DNA from: Treponema sp.
GTDB lineage: Bacteria; Spirochaetota; Spirochaetia; Treponematales; Breznakiellaceae
Assembly (NCBI GenBank): GCA_031259515.1
Contig: JAIRLK010000405.1
Span: forward strand, 1-6,863
Direction of reading: 5' to 3'
Length of the DNA: 6,863 nucleotides
Shown here: piece by piece, positions 1-6,085 of the stretch
Layout of the letters: each line of letters starts with the position of its first letter
How positions within the stretch are numbered: position 1 is the stretch's first letter
Notes under the pieces: generated by a model
Databases searched by the model: none
What the model was told of the DNA's origin: nothing
What the model saw: the letters and a program-made list of their open reading frames with translations, nothing else
Translations under genes and position numbers: made by a program

Positions 1-192
1 GGGCAGCATTTTCCGGGCGGCTTCTTCCGCTTCATACCGGCGCTGCCGTTTCCCTTCAACAAGGACACCGGTAGACCGCGTAACGGCATAGTGTTTAGTG
101 GTTTCGTTCCAGAACCGGACATACCACATCGGGCCGGCCTGGGTTTCTTTTCGGTACAGAGTAAACGGCTTATGGGCTTTTTTCGGGCGCAT
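1..192 (-). CDS. Tyrosine recombinase / phage-type integrase, N-terminal fragment (runs off left edge)
   Basis: Only the first 64 codons lie in the window. The ATG at 192-190 is preceded by a strong Shine-Dalgarno AAGGAG five bases upstream, which fixes the start. The peptide is basic and begins MRPKKAHKPFTLYRK. It then shows a beta-hairpin-like segment GPMWYVRFWNE (residues 20-30), a stretch TRSTGV (38-43), and a charged helix with alternating Glu/Arg/Ala (about 46-62). This resembles the arm-binding N-terminal domain of tyrosine integrases, where a W/Y-V-R-F strand is followed by a helix with EA-A spacing. The catalytic domain (R-H-R-Y) would lie beyond position 1 and cannot be checked. The start codon faces the 3' end of the adjacent tRNA-Leu gene, the usual arrangement for an integrase at the end of an element inserted at a tRNA. 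Another basic DNA-binding protein is possible. Confidence 0.68.
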   Translation of the reverse strand, partial: MRPKKAHKPFTLYRKETQAGPMWYVRFWNETTKHYAVTRSTGVLVEGKRQRRYEAEEAARKMLP

Positions 193-282
193 ACCTACTC
201 CTTAAACGCAGAATATCACTTTCCAGTGTCACTCATGCTTTTTTTGAGGGTCATGCCGCCCGTTTTCGGGTAGGCTATAAAT

Positions 283-313
283 CGCTAATTCCTTATACCG
301 TAAGGAATTAGCG
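283..313. repeat. Perfect 13-bp inverted repeat between integrase and tRNA-Leu
   Basis: CGCTAATTCCTTA (283-295) and its exact reverse complement (301-313) flank the five bases TACCG. The dyad begins three bases past the tRNA discriminator base. Two readings are possible. It could be an AT-rich terminator for the tRNA transcript, although on the minus strand it is followed only by ATTTATAG, a poor U-tract. Alternatively it could be a recombinase core site: counted as 12-bp arms around the asymmetric 7-bp spacer ATACCGT, its geometry fits tyrosine recombinases. The repeat itself is certain; its role is not. Confidence 0.85.
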
Positions 314-316
314 TAT

Positions 317-400
317 TGCCCGGAAGAAGACTCGAACTTCCATGCTTTTGAAGGCACTGGTACCTGAAACCAGCGTGTCTACCAATTCCACCATCCGGGC
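317..400 (-). tRNA. tRNA-Leu (anticodon CAG)
   Basis: An 84-nt class II tRNA can be folded by hand. The acceptor stem GCCCGGA pairs with TCCGGGC and is followed by discriminator A. The D arm has a GTG/CAC stem and a GGTAGA-type loop. The anticodon stem CTGGT/ACCAG encloses the loop TTCAGGT, giving anticodon CAG (reads CUG). The variable arm is 15 nt with a TGC/GCA stem. The T arm carries the loop TTCGAGT. The long variable arm and A discriminator fit leucine. CCA is not encoded, so it would be added post-transcriptionally. The gene has its own promoter 10 bp upstream, and its 3' end faces the integrase. Confidence 0.95.
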
Positions 401-410
401 GAATGAGAAC

Positions 411-439
411 ACTCTAGGGCATTCCCTAAAAAATGTCAA
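411..439 (-). promoter_or_regulatory. Sigma70-type promoter of tRNA-Leu
   Basis: On the minus strand there is a perfect -35 TTGACA (439-434), a 17-bp spacer (433-417) and a -10 TAGAGT (416-411, four of six consensus bases). The -10 ends 10 bp before the tRNA 5' end. The spacer starts with a run of T and contains TAGGG-AATG-CCCTA, a small dyad that overlaps the -10 (see findings). Confidence 0.8.
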
Positions 440-475
440 CTACCCACCCGCGATCAATATAAGGCCGCAGGGGAA

Positions 476-1180
476 CTATGATATCGCGGTTTCTAAAGCA
501 ACCTCTATCATTTGGTTAAAGGTCTGTTGCCGTTCCTCAGCGGAGGCAGCCTCGTGGGTTACCAAACTATCGGAAATGGTGAGGATAGTGAGCGCCTCGC
601 ATCCATATTTCGCGGCCAGGGTGTAGAGTTCGGCGCTTTCCATTTCTACGGCGATACAGCCAAATTTGGCCCAAAGCTTCCATTCATCGGGGTCTTCGGT
701 GTAAAACATGTCCGAAGAGACAATGGGGCCGGTTACCGGTTTAAAACCCAGGGCGCAGGCGGTATCGTGGGCGGTTTTAAGAAGGCTGAAGGAAGCGGTC
801 GGGGCATAGTCTCTGCCGCCGAAACGTATCTTGTTGGCTCCGGAATCCGTACAGGCGGACATGGCGAGCACCAGGTCCCGAAGCTTTACGTCCGCTCTGA
901 GGGACCCGGCGGTACCGATGCGGAAGGCCCGTTTTACGCCATAGTCCCGAAACAACTCGTTGACATAGATGGAAATTGAGGGAATGCCCATACCGGTTCC
1001 CTGGACGGACACCTGGGTACCCTTGTAGGTTCCGGTATATCCAAAGACATTCCGTATGTCATTGTACCGTACGGGATTTTCCAGATACGTATCCGCAACG
1101 AATTTAGCCCGCAAGGGATCGCCGGGAAGCAAGACAACCTCGGCGATTTCTCCGGGTTTTGCGGCAATATGTGTAGACAA
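476..1180 (-). CDS. deoD: Purine nucleoside phosphorylase, DeoD (hexameric) type
   Basis: This cytosolic enzyme splits purine (deoxy)nucleosides with phosphate into free base and (deoxy)ribose-1-phosphate for purine salvage. The protein is 234 residues, against 239 for E. coli DeoD, and aligns without offset at the known active-site positions: His4, Gly20 and Arg24 (PGDPLRAK), Arg43, Arg87, Thr90 (Ser in E. coli), the VEMES motif with Glu179 and Glu181, Asp204 (TISDS) and Arg217. GTGMGIPS (residues 61-68) is also typical. The start is TTG at 1180-1178. It is supported by GGAGGA five bases upstream and by His4 falling at the correct place; no in-frame ATG gives a better fit. The stop is TAG. 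The gene has its own promoter, and the downstream tRNA also has its own, so I see no operon partner. Confidence 0.97.
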   Translation of the reverse strand: MSTHIAAKPGEIAEVVLLPGDPLRAKFVADTYLENPVRYNDIRNVFGYTGTYKGTQVSVQGTGMGIPSISIYVNELFRDYGVKRAFRIGTAGSLRADVKLRDLVLAMSACTDSGANKIRFGGRDYAPTASFSLLKTAHDTACALGFKPVTGPIVSSDMFYTEDPDEWKLWAKFGCIAVEMESAELYTLAAKYGCEALTILTISDSLVTHEAASAEERQQTFNQMIEVALETAIS

Positions 1181-1210
1181 CTCAGTCCTCCATAAATAAT
1201 GAATATTTTG

Positions 1211-1239
1211 AGTATAGCCTATCGAGGAAAAAAAGATAA
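1211..1239 (-). promoter_or_regulatory. Candidate deoD promoter
   Basis: On the minus strand the -10 TATACT (1216-1211, five of six consensus bases) lies 17 bp downstream of TTATCT (1239-1234, three of six). The spacer begins with a T-run. Transcription would start near 1204, giving a leader of about 24 nt that contains the GGAGGA ribosome binding site. The -35 is weak. Confidence 0.55.
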
Positions 1240-1348
1240 CTCCCCGCTTTGTTGTCCGCGTTCATCAAAAGGCCGGTGTTTGATTTTGGAATTACCACCG
1301 CTTCCCGCCGGGCTGGGACGGTAAAAACCCAAAAATCATAACAAAACC

Positions 1349-1377
1349 TTGACTTTTCATGTATTGAGTTCTAAAAT
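1349..1377 (+). promoter_or_regulatory. Sigma70-type promoter immediately before the PTS IIA gene
   Basis: The -35 is TTGACT (1349-1354, five of six), followed by a 17-bp spacer (1355-1371) and the -10 TAAAAT (1372-1377, five of six). The expected transcription start is about seven bases after the -10, at 1384-1385, which coincides with the ATG at 1385. There is no Shine-Dalgarno sequence in between. Confidence 0.75.
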
Positions 1378-1384
1378 CTTTATT

Positions 1385-1831
1385 ATGAACCTTAAAACAG
1401 TATTGACGAAAAATACGATTAACCTTCACCTGAAGGGATCCACCAAGGAAGAGATCATTAATGAACTTCTGGATGTGTTGGTTTCAGCAAATAAAATACA
1501 GGATCGTGTTGCCGCCTATCAGGCGGTAATGGACAGGGAGCAGAAGATGTCTACCGGGATGAAGCATGGTATCGCGATTCCCCATGGCAAAAGCGCTGCC
1601 ATCCACGATCTTGTAGCGTGTATCGGTATTTCCGATAACCCTGTTGATTTCGATTCCTTGGATCATGAACCGTGCCGGATCTTCATTATGACCCTTTCTC
1701 CGCTTGAAAAGACCGGTCCTCATCTGCAATTCCTCGCGGAAATCAGCCTGCTTTTCAAAAGTTCCGAAAAGCGGGCGGAAATTCTCAGTAGTTCTTCGGC
1801 GGATGATATCCTGCGGATACTCGCTGAATAA
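1385..1831 (+). CDS. PTS system EIIA component, fructose/nitrogen (PtsN/FruA) type
   Basis: A 148-residue single-domain EIIA of the PTS fructose/mannitol/Ntr family. Such proteins accept phosphate from HPr on a histidine; PtsN-type members act as regulators rather than sugar transporters. The active-site motif GIAIPHGK lies at residues 62-69, making His67 the likely phosphorylation site. The preceding MSTGMKHG and the later LSPLEKTGPHLQFLAEIS (about 105-122) are also family hallmarks. The length suits a stand-alone domain, with no IIB or IIC partner nearby. The reading frame is open back to a TTG at 1349, but that extension contains the promoter and has no ribosome binding site, so ATG 1385 is chosen. 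Treponemes are known for incomplete PTS sets (HPr, HPr kinase, PtsN-like proteins), so a regulatory role is inferred. A divergent promoter for deoD lies upstream. Confidence 0.92.
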   Translation: MNLKTVLTKNTINLHLKGSTKEEIINELLDVLVSANKIQDRVAAYQAVMDREQKMSTGMKHGIAIPHGKSAAIHDLVACIGISDNPVDFDSLDHEPCRIFIMTLSPLEKTGPHLQFLAEISLLFKSSEKRAEILSSSSADDILRILAE

Positions 1832-1833
1832 GA

Positions 1834-1860
1834 GTTGCGGCTCCGGATTCTTTCCGCAAC
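1834..1860 (+). terminator. Hairpin just after the PTS IIA stop codon
   Basis: GTTGCGG (1834-1840) and CCGCAAC (1854-1860) form a perfect 7-bp stem with a 13-nt loop, starting two bases after the stop codon. The first T-run (1877-1881) lies 16 bases beyond the stem, so this is not a canonical intrinsic terminator. It may be a weak terminator or an mRNA 3'-end stabiliser. Confidence 0.35.
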
Positions 1861-1900
1861 CGCGCAGGCTTCGCTATTTTTCAAATTTATCATTTTAATG

Positions 1901-1928
1901 CCTCTGTCCGCTGATAGGTGGACAGAGG
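1901..1928. terminator. Strong hairpin between the convergent PTS IIA and HEAT genes
   Basis: CCTCTGTCC (1901-1909) and GGACAGAGG (1920-1928) form a perfect 9-bp stem with a 10-nt loop, 15 bp downstream of the HEAT gene stop on the minus strand. Neither strand has a clean U-tract after the stem. Its position between convergent genes makes bidirectional 3'-end formation the most likely role. Confidence 0.5.
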
Positions 1929-1943
1929 GCGCGGTTCTTTGTG

Positions 1944-3113
1944 CTACTGTATCTTCGCTGTCTCGTCTGCGGCTAAACGTTTGACGGTGGACGGCCAGTC
2001 AGTGCTTTGAATGGAACGCAGGGCGGAAGCCGCGTCGGAACTGCCGGTCTGGCCCAGGGCGGCAATGAGCGCCCGGATCATGCGTTCATCTCTCTGCCGC
2101 AGGGAACCGTCCCGGACTTTCTCATTGATAACCCCCACGAAAGACGACAGAAGCCGGACGGCGTCTTCACTTGCCAGGGACGCCAACGCTGATATCGCGT
2201 CAAACTTTTCTTCCTCATCGGTCCCTTCCTTATATGATCGCTCCAGGAGAGGGTATACCTGGGTATCTTCGGTTTTATACCGGTTTATCATGGAAATGCA
2301 CAGCTTGCGGATTCTCGTCAGGTCCTGCTGTTGCACAGGATTCCCGGTTGAAGCTCTCCAGCCCTCTCTATAGGCGGCAATCGCGAAGTCCGACTTGGCA
2401 TCATTGGAAACCTGGGAATTTTCTATCGTCCGGAGGGCTTCGTATTTGATGCTGTAGGGGTAGGAAGGGCTCTGGATGAGTTCGGTCAGCGGTTCTATAG
2501 GATTATCCAAAATTTTCGGCAGGCTTACCGCGGCCTGGTGTTTTACCGTTTCAGAATACCATCCGGTAGAGGCAAGATACACCGGCAAATAGCCCTGCTG
2601 GTCGCCGTAATTTTCCAGGGAGACAATGGCGCCAAAGGCAACCCGCTCCCTGTCCTTGCTGTTCTTGGAAACCCGCCCTTCATTCATATCCTTCAGAATT
2701 TGGATAACATGAGGCAGGAAATCAACGGCCTGCATCTTTCCCAGGGCAACGAGGATTTCCGCCTTGACAATAGGATCGGAAAAGACGGTCTCGGCCCGCC
2801 AAAGGTATCCTGCGGAGGGAAGATGCTGGGCCTCCCCCAGCAGCAACGCCAGATCCTTCATGTTTTCATTGGCGGCCTCAATATTCTGGTTCCCCTTGAC
2901 ATTGGGGTATTCCAACACGACTCGTTCCAAAACCCAGGCATAAAAATCCACAGCATCCGACATATCCGCCTTTTGCGCTTCCTGGAATACCAGATACTTC
3001 TCCGCCGCCGTAGGAGCGATGTTATACAGTTGCTGATAAAACTCCATTTCCTGGGAAGCGCCCAAGACGACCACCGCGATAATTAAAAAACCGGCTAAAA
3101 GAGTACGTTTCAT
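1944..3113 (-). CDS. Exported HEAT-repeat protein
   Basis: The protein is 389 residues. Its N-terminus MKRTLLAGFLIIAVVVLGAS is a signal peptide: two basic residues, a hydrophobic core at about 5-18, and probable cleavage near LGAS-Q. There is no lipobox cysteine, so a soluble periplasmic protein is expected. The rest is alpha-helical, with HEAT-like helical pairs visible at about 116-141, 157-182, 189-214, 222-250, 303-330 and 345-370. They share patterns such as VKAEILVALGKM, KYEALRTIENS, KFDAISALASLA and RALIAALGQTG. HEAT arrays are protein-binding scaffolds; no catalytic motif is seen and the partner is unknown. The ATG at 3113-3111 is preferred to an in-frame TTG 24 bp upstream because it starts the signal peptide and follows AAGGAAC with acceptable spacing. 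It converges with the PTS IIA gene and diverges from the GH5 gene. Confidence 0.85.
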   Translation of the reverse strand: MKRTLLAGFLIIAVVVLGASQEMEFYQQLYNIAPTAAEKYLVFQEAQKADMSDAVDFYAWVLERVVLEYPNVKGNQNIEAANENMKDLALLLGEAQHLPSAGYLWRAETVFSDPIVKAEILVALGKMQAVDFLPHVIQILKDMNEGRVSKNSKDRERVAFGAIVSLENYGDQQGYLPVYLASTGWYSETVKHQAAVSLPKILDNPIEPLTELIQSPSYPYSIKYEALRTIENSQVSNDAKSDFAIAAYREGWRASTGNPVQQQDLTRIRKLCISMINRYKTEDTQVYPLLERSYKEGTDEEEKFDAISALASLASEDAVRLLSSFVGVINEKVRDGSLRQRDERMIRALIAALGQTGSSDAASALRSIQSTDWPSTVKRLAADETAKIQ

Positions 3114-3183
3114 GACCTTTGTTCCTTTCCTTAGCAAAATTTTTCCTCAAAAATCAAGGATCCCTTTTGTATACTATTGATTA

Positions 3184-3189
3184 ATTATA
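3184..3189 (-). promoter_or_regulatory. Possible -10 box for the HEAT-protein gene
   Basis: A perfect TATAAT lies on the minus strand, about 70 bp upstream of the ATG. The -35 region at the right spacing (TAAATT) is poor, so an activator or a different sigma factor would be needed. The whole intergenic region is AT-rich, so chance is a real alternative. Confidence 0.3.
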
Positions 3190-3270
3190 GGATACTATGA
3201 AAAACAAATTTATGATAGTAGTCTACCGGTAATTCCTGCCGGAAAACAATAGGATTCGCCATTGAATGAT

Positions 3271-3276
3271 AAGGAG
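3271..3276 (+). promoter_or_regulatory. Ribosome binding site that sets the GH5 start
   Basis: AAGGAG ends seven bases before the ATG at 3284. An in-frame ATG at 3266 lies upstream of this site and has no ribosome binding site of its own, so 3284 is the better start. Confidence 0.8.
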
Positions 3277-3283
3277 ATACGGT

Positions 3284-5185
3284 ATGCGGGTTTCAGGACG
3301 ATATATAACCGATGATTTGGGCAGGGTTTTGATCCTTCGGGGTTGCAACGTGGGAGGAAGTTCCAAGGTCCCGTCCGCTCCTCCTGGCGGAACCCATCTG
3401 AGGGATTCTCTTATATCCCCGGCAGGGGTCTCCTTTGTGGGCCGTCCTTTCCCGCTTGAAGAGGCGGATGCTCACTTTGACCGGCTGAAGGGCTGGGGTT
3501 TTACCTTCTTGCGGCTTGTCGTTACTTGGGAAGCCCTGGAGCATGAGGGGCCGGGTATTTACGATGAAGCCTACCTGTCCTATCTTAGGAAGATCCTCCT
3601 TATCGCGGAAGAAAAGGGAATATCCCTGTTCATCGATCCCCACCAGGATGTATGGAGCCGCTGGACCGGGGGTGACGGCGCGCCCGCCTGGACCCTGGAG
3701 AAACTTGGCATAGATATAGAACGTCTGGACACCGCCGGGGCCGCCCTGACCCATCAGCGCTACGGGGAGTTGAACAAGGGGGCGCCATACCCCCGCATGA
3801 TCTGGCCTACCAACTACAGCCGGTACGCCGCCGCCACCATGTTCACCCTCTTTTTTGCCGGGAACGTCTATGCCCCGGAAACCACGATAGACGGAGAAAG
3901 CGCCCAGGACTGGCTTCAGGAACGGTACCTGGCCTGTATGCGGCACTGCTTCAGGCGGCTTAAAAACTGCAAAGCCCTGGTGGGCTGGGGGACCATGAAT
4001 GAGCCGAACGCCGGTTTTATCGGATATAGTAACCTGGAAAAAATGGAAAACGTGACGGTTTACCAAGGGGCTCTACCTTATCCCTTGGACGCTATGGCCG
4101 CCGCTTCGGGGTACACACGGGAATCTCCCGTCTACGCCACCGGCATTCGGGGGGTCCGCATGACCGGGAAGCGGGTCCTTAACCCGGAGGGGCTTTCCAT
4201 CTTTAGGGAGGGTTACGAGTGTCCCTGGAAGCGGGCCGGGGTCTGGACAGACGAAGGAGGCGTCCCCCGCCTTTTGCGGAAAGACCATTTCGCTGCGGTG
4301 AACGGCAGGGCGGCGCGGTTCACCGGGGACTTCCTCGTCCCCTTCATGCGGCGCTTCATTGAGCGCATGAGGGAGGTCAATCCCGGCGCGTTGATCTTCA
4401 TCGAAGGGACCCCTATGGGGGAACATCCCGCCTGGCCCGAGGGCAGCCCGGGCGGGGTGGTGAACGCTTTTCATTGGTACGACGGGCCTACTCTTTTCAC
4501 CAAATTCTTCCGCCCCTGGTTCAACGTTATCGTAGAGACCTCTAAGCCCGTTTTGGGCCGGAAAAACGTGGCGGCCCTGTTCGCCCGGGCCATAGGGAAG
4601 GGAGTCGCATGGGCCGGGGAACACATGGGGGACATGCCCTGCCTTTTAGGGGAATTCGGGCTTCCTTTTGACATGAACGGAAGAAAAGCCTATAAAACCG
4701 GAGATTACCGCCTTCACGAGGAAGCCCTGGCTATGTATTACGACGGGATAGACGCCAACCTTCTGGGGTCCACGATCTGGAACTACACGGCGGACAATAC
4801 CAACGAATGGGGAGACGGCTGGAACGGGGAGGACCTGTCGATTTTTTCCAAGGGCTCTGACCCGGGCCTGGGCCAAGGCCGGGCCATGGGGGGCTGGCTC
4901 CGGCCTTACCCCATGGCCACTGCGGGCATTCCCCTGGCCCTCAGTTGGGATCGGAAACGGAGGCTCTTCCGCTATCGGTTCCGGGCCGACCCCCGTATCC
5001 CCGCCCCCACGGAGATATTCATTCCCGCCGGGTGTTTCGCCTCAAACCCGGCGATCTCCCGCTGGACCTTCCCCAAAGACGGCGGCGGGTCCGGCCTCAA
5101 GACCGATTACAAGCCGGAAGAACAGCGGCTCTTCATACGGAACGAAGGCTACGAAGGGGAAGCGGAAATAATTCTGAATATTTAG
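3284..5185 (+). CDS. Glycoside hydrolase family 5, EGCrP-like (GH5_12-type) beta-glucosylceramidase / steryl-beta-glucosidase candidate
   Basis: This 633-residue retaining beta-glycosidase has a TIM barrel at about 5-520 and a C-terminal beta-sandwich at about 541-633. The acid/base is Glu240 in the TMNEP motif (238-241) and the nucleophile is Glu457 in LLGEFG (454-459). The opening LILRGCNVGGSSK (16-28), FVGRPFPLEEAD (51-62), LVVTWEALEHEGPG (78-91), FIDPHQDVWSR (116-126), IWPTNYS, HWYD (397-400) and WNGEDLSI (513-520) match the pattern I know from fungal endoglycoceramidase-related proteins of GH5_12. Those act on glucosylceramide or steryl glucosides and are intracellular. There is no signal peptide here either, so a cytosolic enzyme on glucosylated lipids or imported aryl/steryl glucosides is inferred; the exact substrate cannot be read. 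GH5_29 endoglycoceramidases are the alternative, but they are shorter and secreted. Sampled lines look more GC-rich than the neighbours. The 3' end overlaps the convergent transglycosylase gene by 4 bp. Confidence 0.88.
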   Translation: MRVSGRYITDDLGRVLILRGCNVGGSSKVPSAPPGGTHLRDSLISPAGVSFVGRPFPLEEADAHFDRLKGWGFTFLRLVVTWEALEHEGPGIYDEAYLSYLRKILLIAEEKGISLFIDPHQDVWSRWTGGDGAPAWTLEKLGIDIERLDTAGAALTHQRYGELNKGAPYPRMIWPTNYSRYAAATMFTLFFAGNVYAPETTIDGESAQDWLQERYLACMRHCFRRLKNCKALVGWGTMNEPNAGFIGYSNLEKMENVTVYQGALPYPLDAMAAASGYTRESPVYATGIRGVRMTGKRVLNPEGLSIFREGYECPWKRAGVWTDEGGVPRLLRKDHFAAVNGRAARFTGDFLVPFMRRFIERMREVNPGALIFIEGTPMGEHPAWPEGSPGGVVNAFHWYDGPTLFTKFFRPWFNVIVETSKPVLGRKNVAALFARAIGKGVAWAGEHMGDMPCLLGEFGLPFDMNGRKAYKTGDYRLHEEALAMYYDGIDANLLGSTIWNYTADNTNEWGDGWNGEDLSIFSKGSDPGLGQGRAMGGWLRPYPMATAGIPLALSWDRKRRLFRYRFRADPRIPAPTEIFIPAGCFASNPAISRWTFPKDGGGSGLKTDYKPEEQRLFIRNEGYEGEAEIILNI

Positions 5186-6084
5186 AATCTTCCCGTAATG
5201 GGGGTAAGCAGGGAGAGCCGGGGCTTTCCTAAACGGGGTTCGGCATCATCCGGCTTAGGGAGGTCAAGGTCCGCTGGTTCCGGGGCCAATTGTTCAGTAA
5301 GGGGTAAGGGGAGGGGATGAGCGGCAAAGGCATCCTCTATCTTCCGCTGGAATTCCAGAATGTAGGAAATGTAGTCCAGTGTCCGTTTGGGGGCGCCCTC
5401 AGTCTTTACCCGTCCGGTCCCCGCGTTATACATGGCAAGGCCGGCCACCACGGAACCGCCGGCATCCAGGCACCAGCGCAGGTGGGCCAGCCCGTAATAG
5501 GCGTTAACCGAAGGGTTGAAGAAATCCGCTTCTTTTAGTTTGGGAAAACTAAGATTGTTAAGCTGAAAAAGCCCCCGGTCTATGCTGCCGTCCCGGTTAG
5601 CCCGGTTAACCGCCGCGGGGTTAAACCGGCTTTCCGCCCAGCAGAGGGCAAAGGCCAGGCTTGGGGAAATGTCGAAAGCCGATGCGTTGGACAAAATAGC
5701 CGCCGCCATTTCTACCATGGTGGTTCCGGTGAAGTACCTTGCGGACTTAAGTATCCCGGCGAAAAAAGCTACCACCCATTGCTGCTGGGCTTCCTTCCGG
5801 TATGCAGTCAGGATGCCGTCTTCCTGTCCCCTGGAGTGATGGTTAAACGCCAGAACCGGGAATTCTGAAATCAAAGCCGCACTCAGGGATATGTTCAGAG
5901 AGGGATCGGTTTCGGGCCGCTCCGCCTGAACCGGCATACCGGCAACGCGGTTATGGAAAGATATCCCTGTCCGATTTTCGAATTGCGGAAAAACCAAGAA
6001 AAAACACAGCCACGCGCTGGCTACGGCTCCGCAAAAAAAGGGATATGCAAGGTCAATAGGCATAATAACAAAGGGGCTTTTCAT
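5182..6084 (-). CDS. Membrane-anchored lytic transglycosylase (SLT-domain protein)
   Basis: This 300-residue protein would cleave the MurNAc-GlcNAc bond of peptidoglycan with formation of the 1,6-anhydro product. An N-terminal hydrophobic segment (about 13-34) follows a short N-tail and acts as an uncleaved anchor or signal, placing the enzyme in the periplasm. A variable linker (35-135) leads to an SLT/goose-lysozyme-like domain (about 138-243). Within it are ALCWAESRFNP with probable catalytic Glu151, a GLFQLN motif (171-176, the usual GLxQ), a Y-GLAHLRWCLD helix (197-207), AMYNAG (217-222), and a Tyr in DYISYIL. The C-terminal 45 residues are Pro-rich and probably disordered. The first ATG is used, but the AGGAG lies only one base from it and can be paired in a hairpin. 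The stop codon overlaps that of the convergent GH5 gene. I cannot assign it to a named Mlt. Confidence 0.85.
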   Translation of the reverse strand: MKSPFVIMPIDLAYPFFCGAVASAWLCFFLVFPQFENRTGISFHNRVAGMPVQAERPETDPSLNISLSAALISEFPVLAFNHHSRGQEDGILTAYRKEAQQQWVVAFFAGILKSARYFTGTTMVEMAAAILSNASAFDISPSLAFALCWAESRFNPAAVNRANRDGSIDRGLFQLNNLSFPKLKEADFFNPSVNAYYGLAHLRWCLDAGGSVVAGLAMYNAGTGRVKTEGAPKRTLDYISYILEFQRKIEDAFAAHPLPLPLTEQLAPEPADLDLPKPDDAEPRLGKPRLSLLTPITGRF

Positions 6085-6085
6085 A

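Noticed and set aside
229..256. Two GCATGA direct repeats upstream of the integrase gene (minus strand), considered as integrase arm sites
   Set aside because: They are only six bases long with two copies, too little to separate from chance.
512..979. Plus-strand open frame of 155 codons inside deoD
   Set aside because: It is antisense to deoD, whose active-site residues all match the family. The other frame has no recognisable motifs.
1182..1265. 27-codon minus-strand ORF upstream of deoD
   Set aside because: It has no ribosome binding site, contains the candidate deoD promoter, and shows no recognisable protein character.
1297..1322. GC-rich imperfect hairpin (ACCG/TCCC arms) between the divergent deoD and PTS IIA genes
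   Set aside because: It has no T-run on either strand and a bulged stem, and its place upstream of both genes argues against a terminator. No known riboswitch or RNA is recognised.
3293..4066. Long minus-strand open frame inside the GH5 gene (257 codons)
   Set aside because: It is antisense to a strongly supported GH5 catalytic domain. High GC suppresses stop codons, and the product has no family character.
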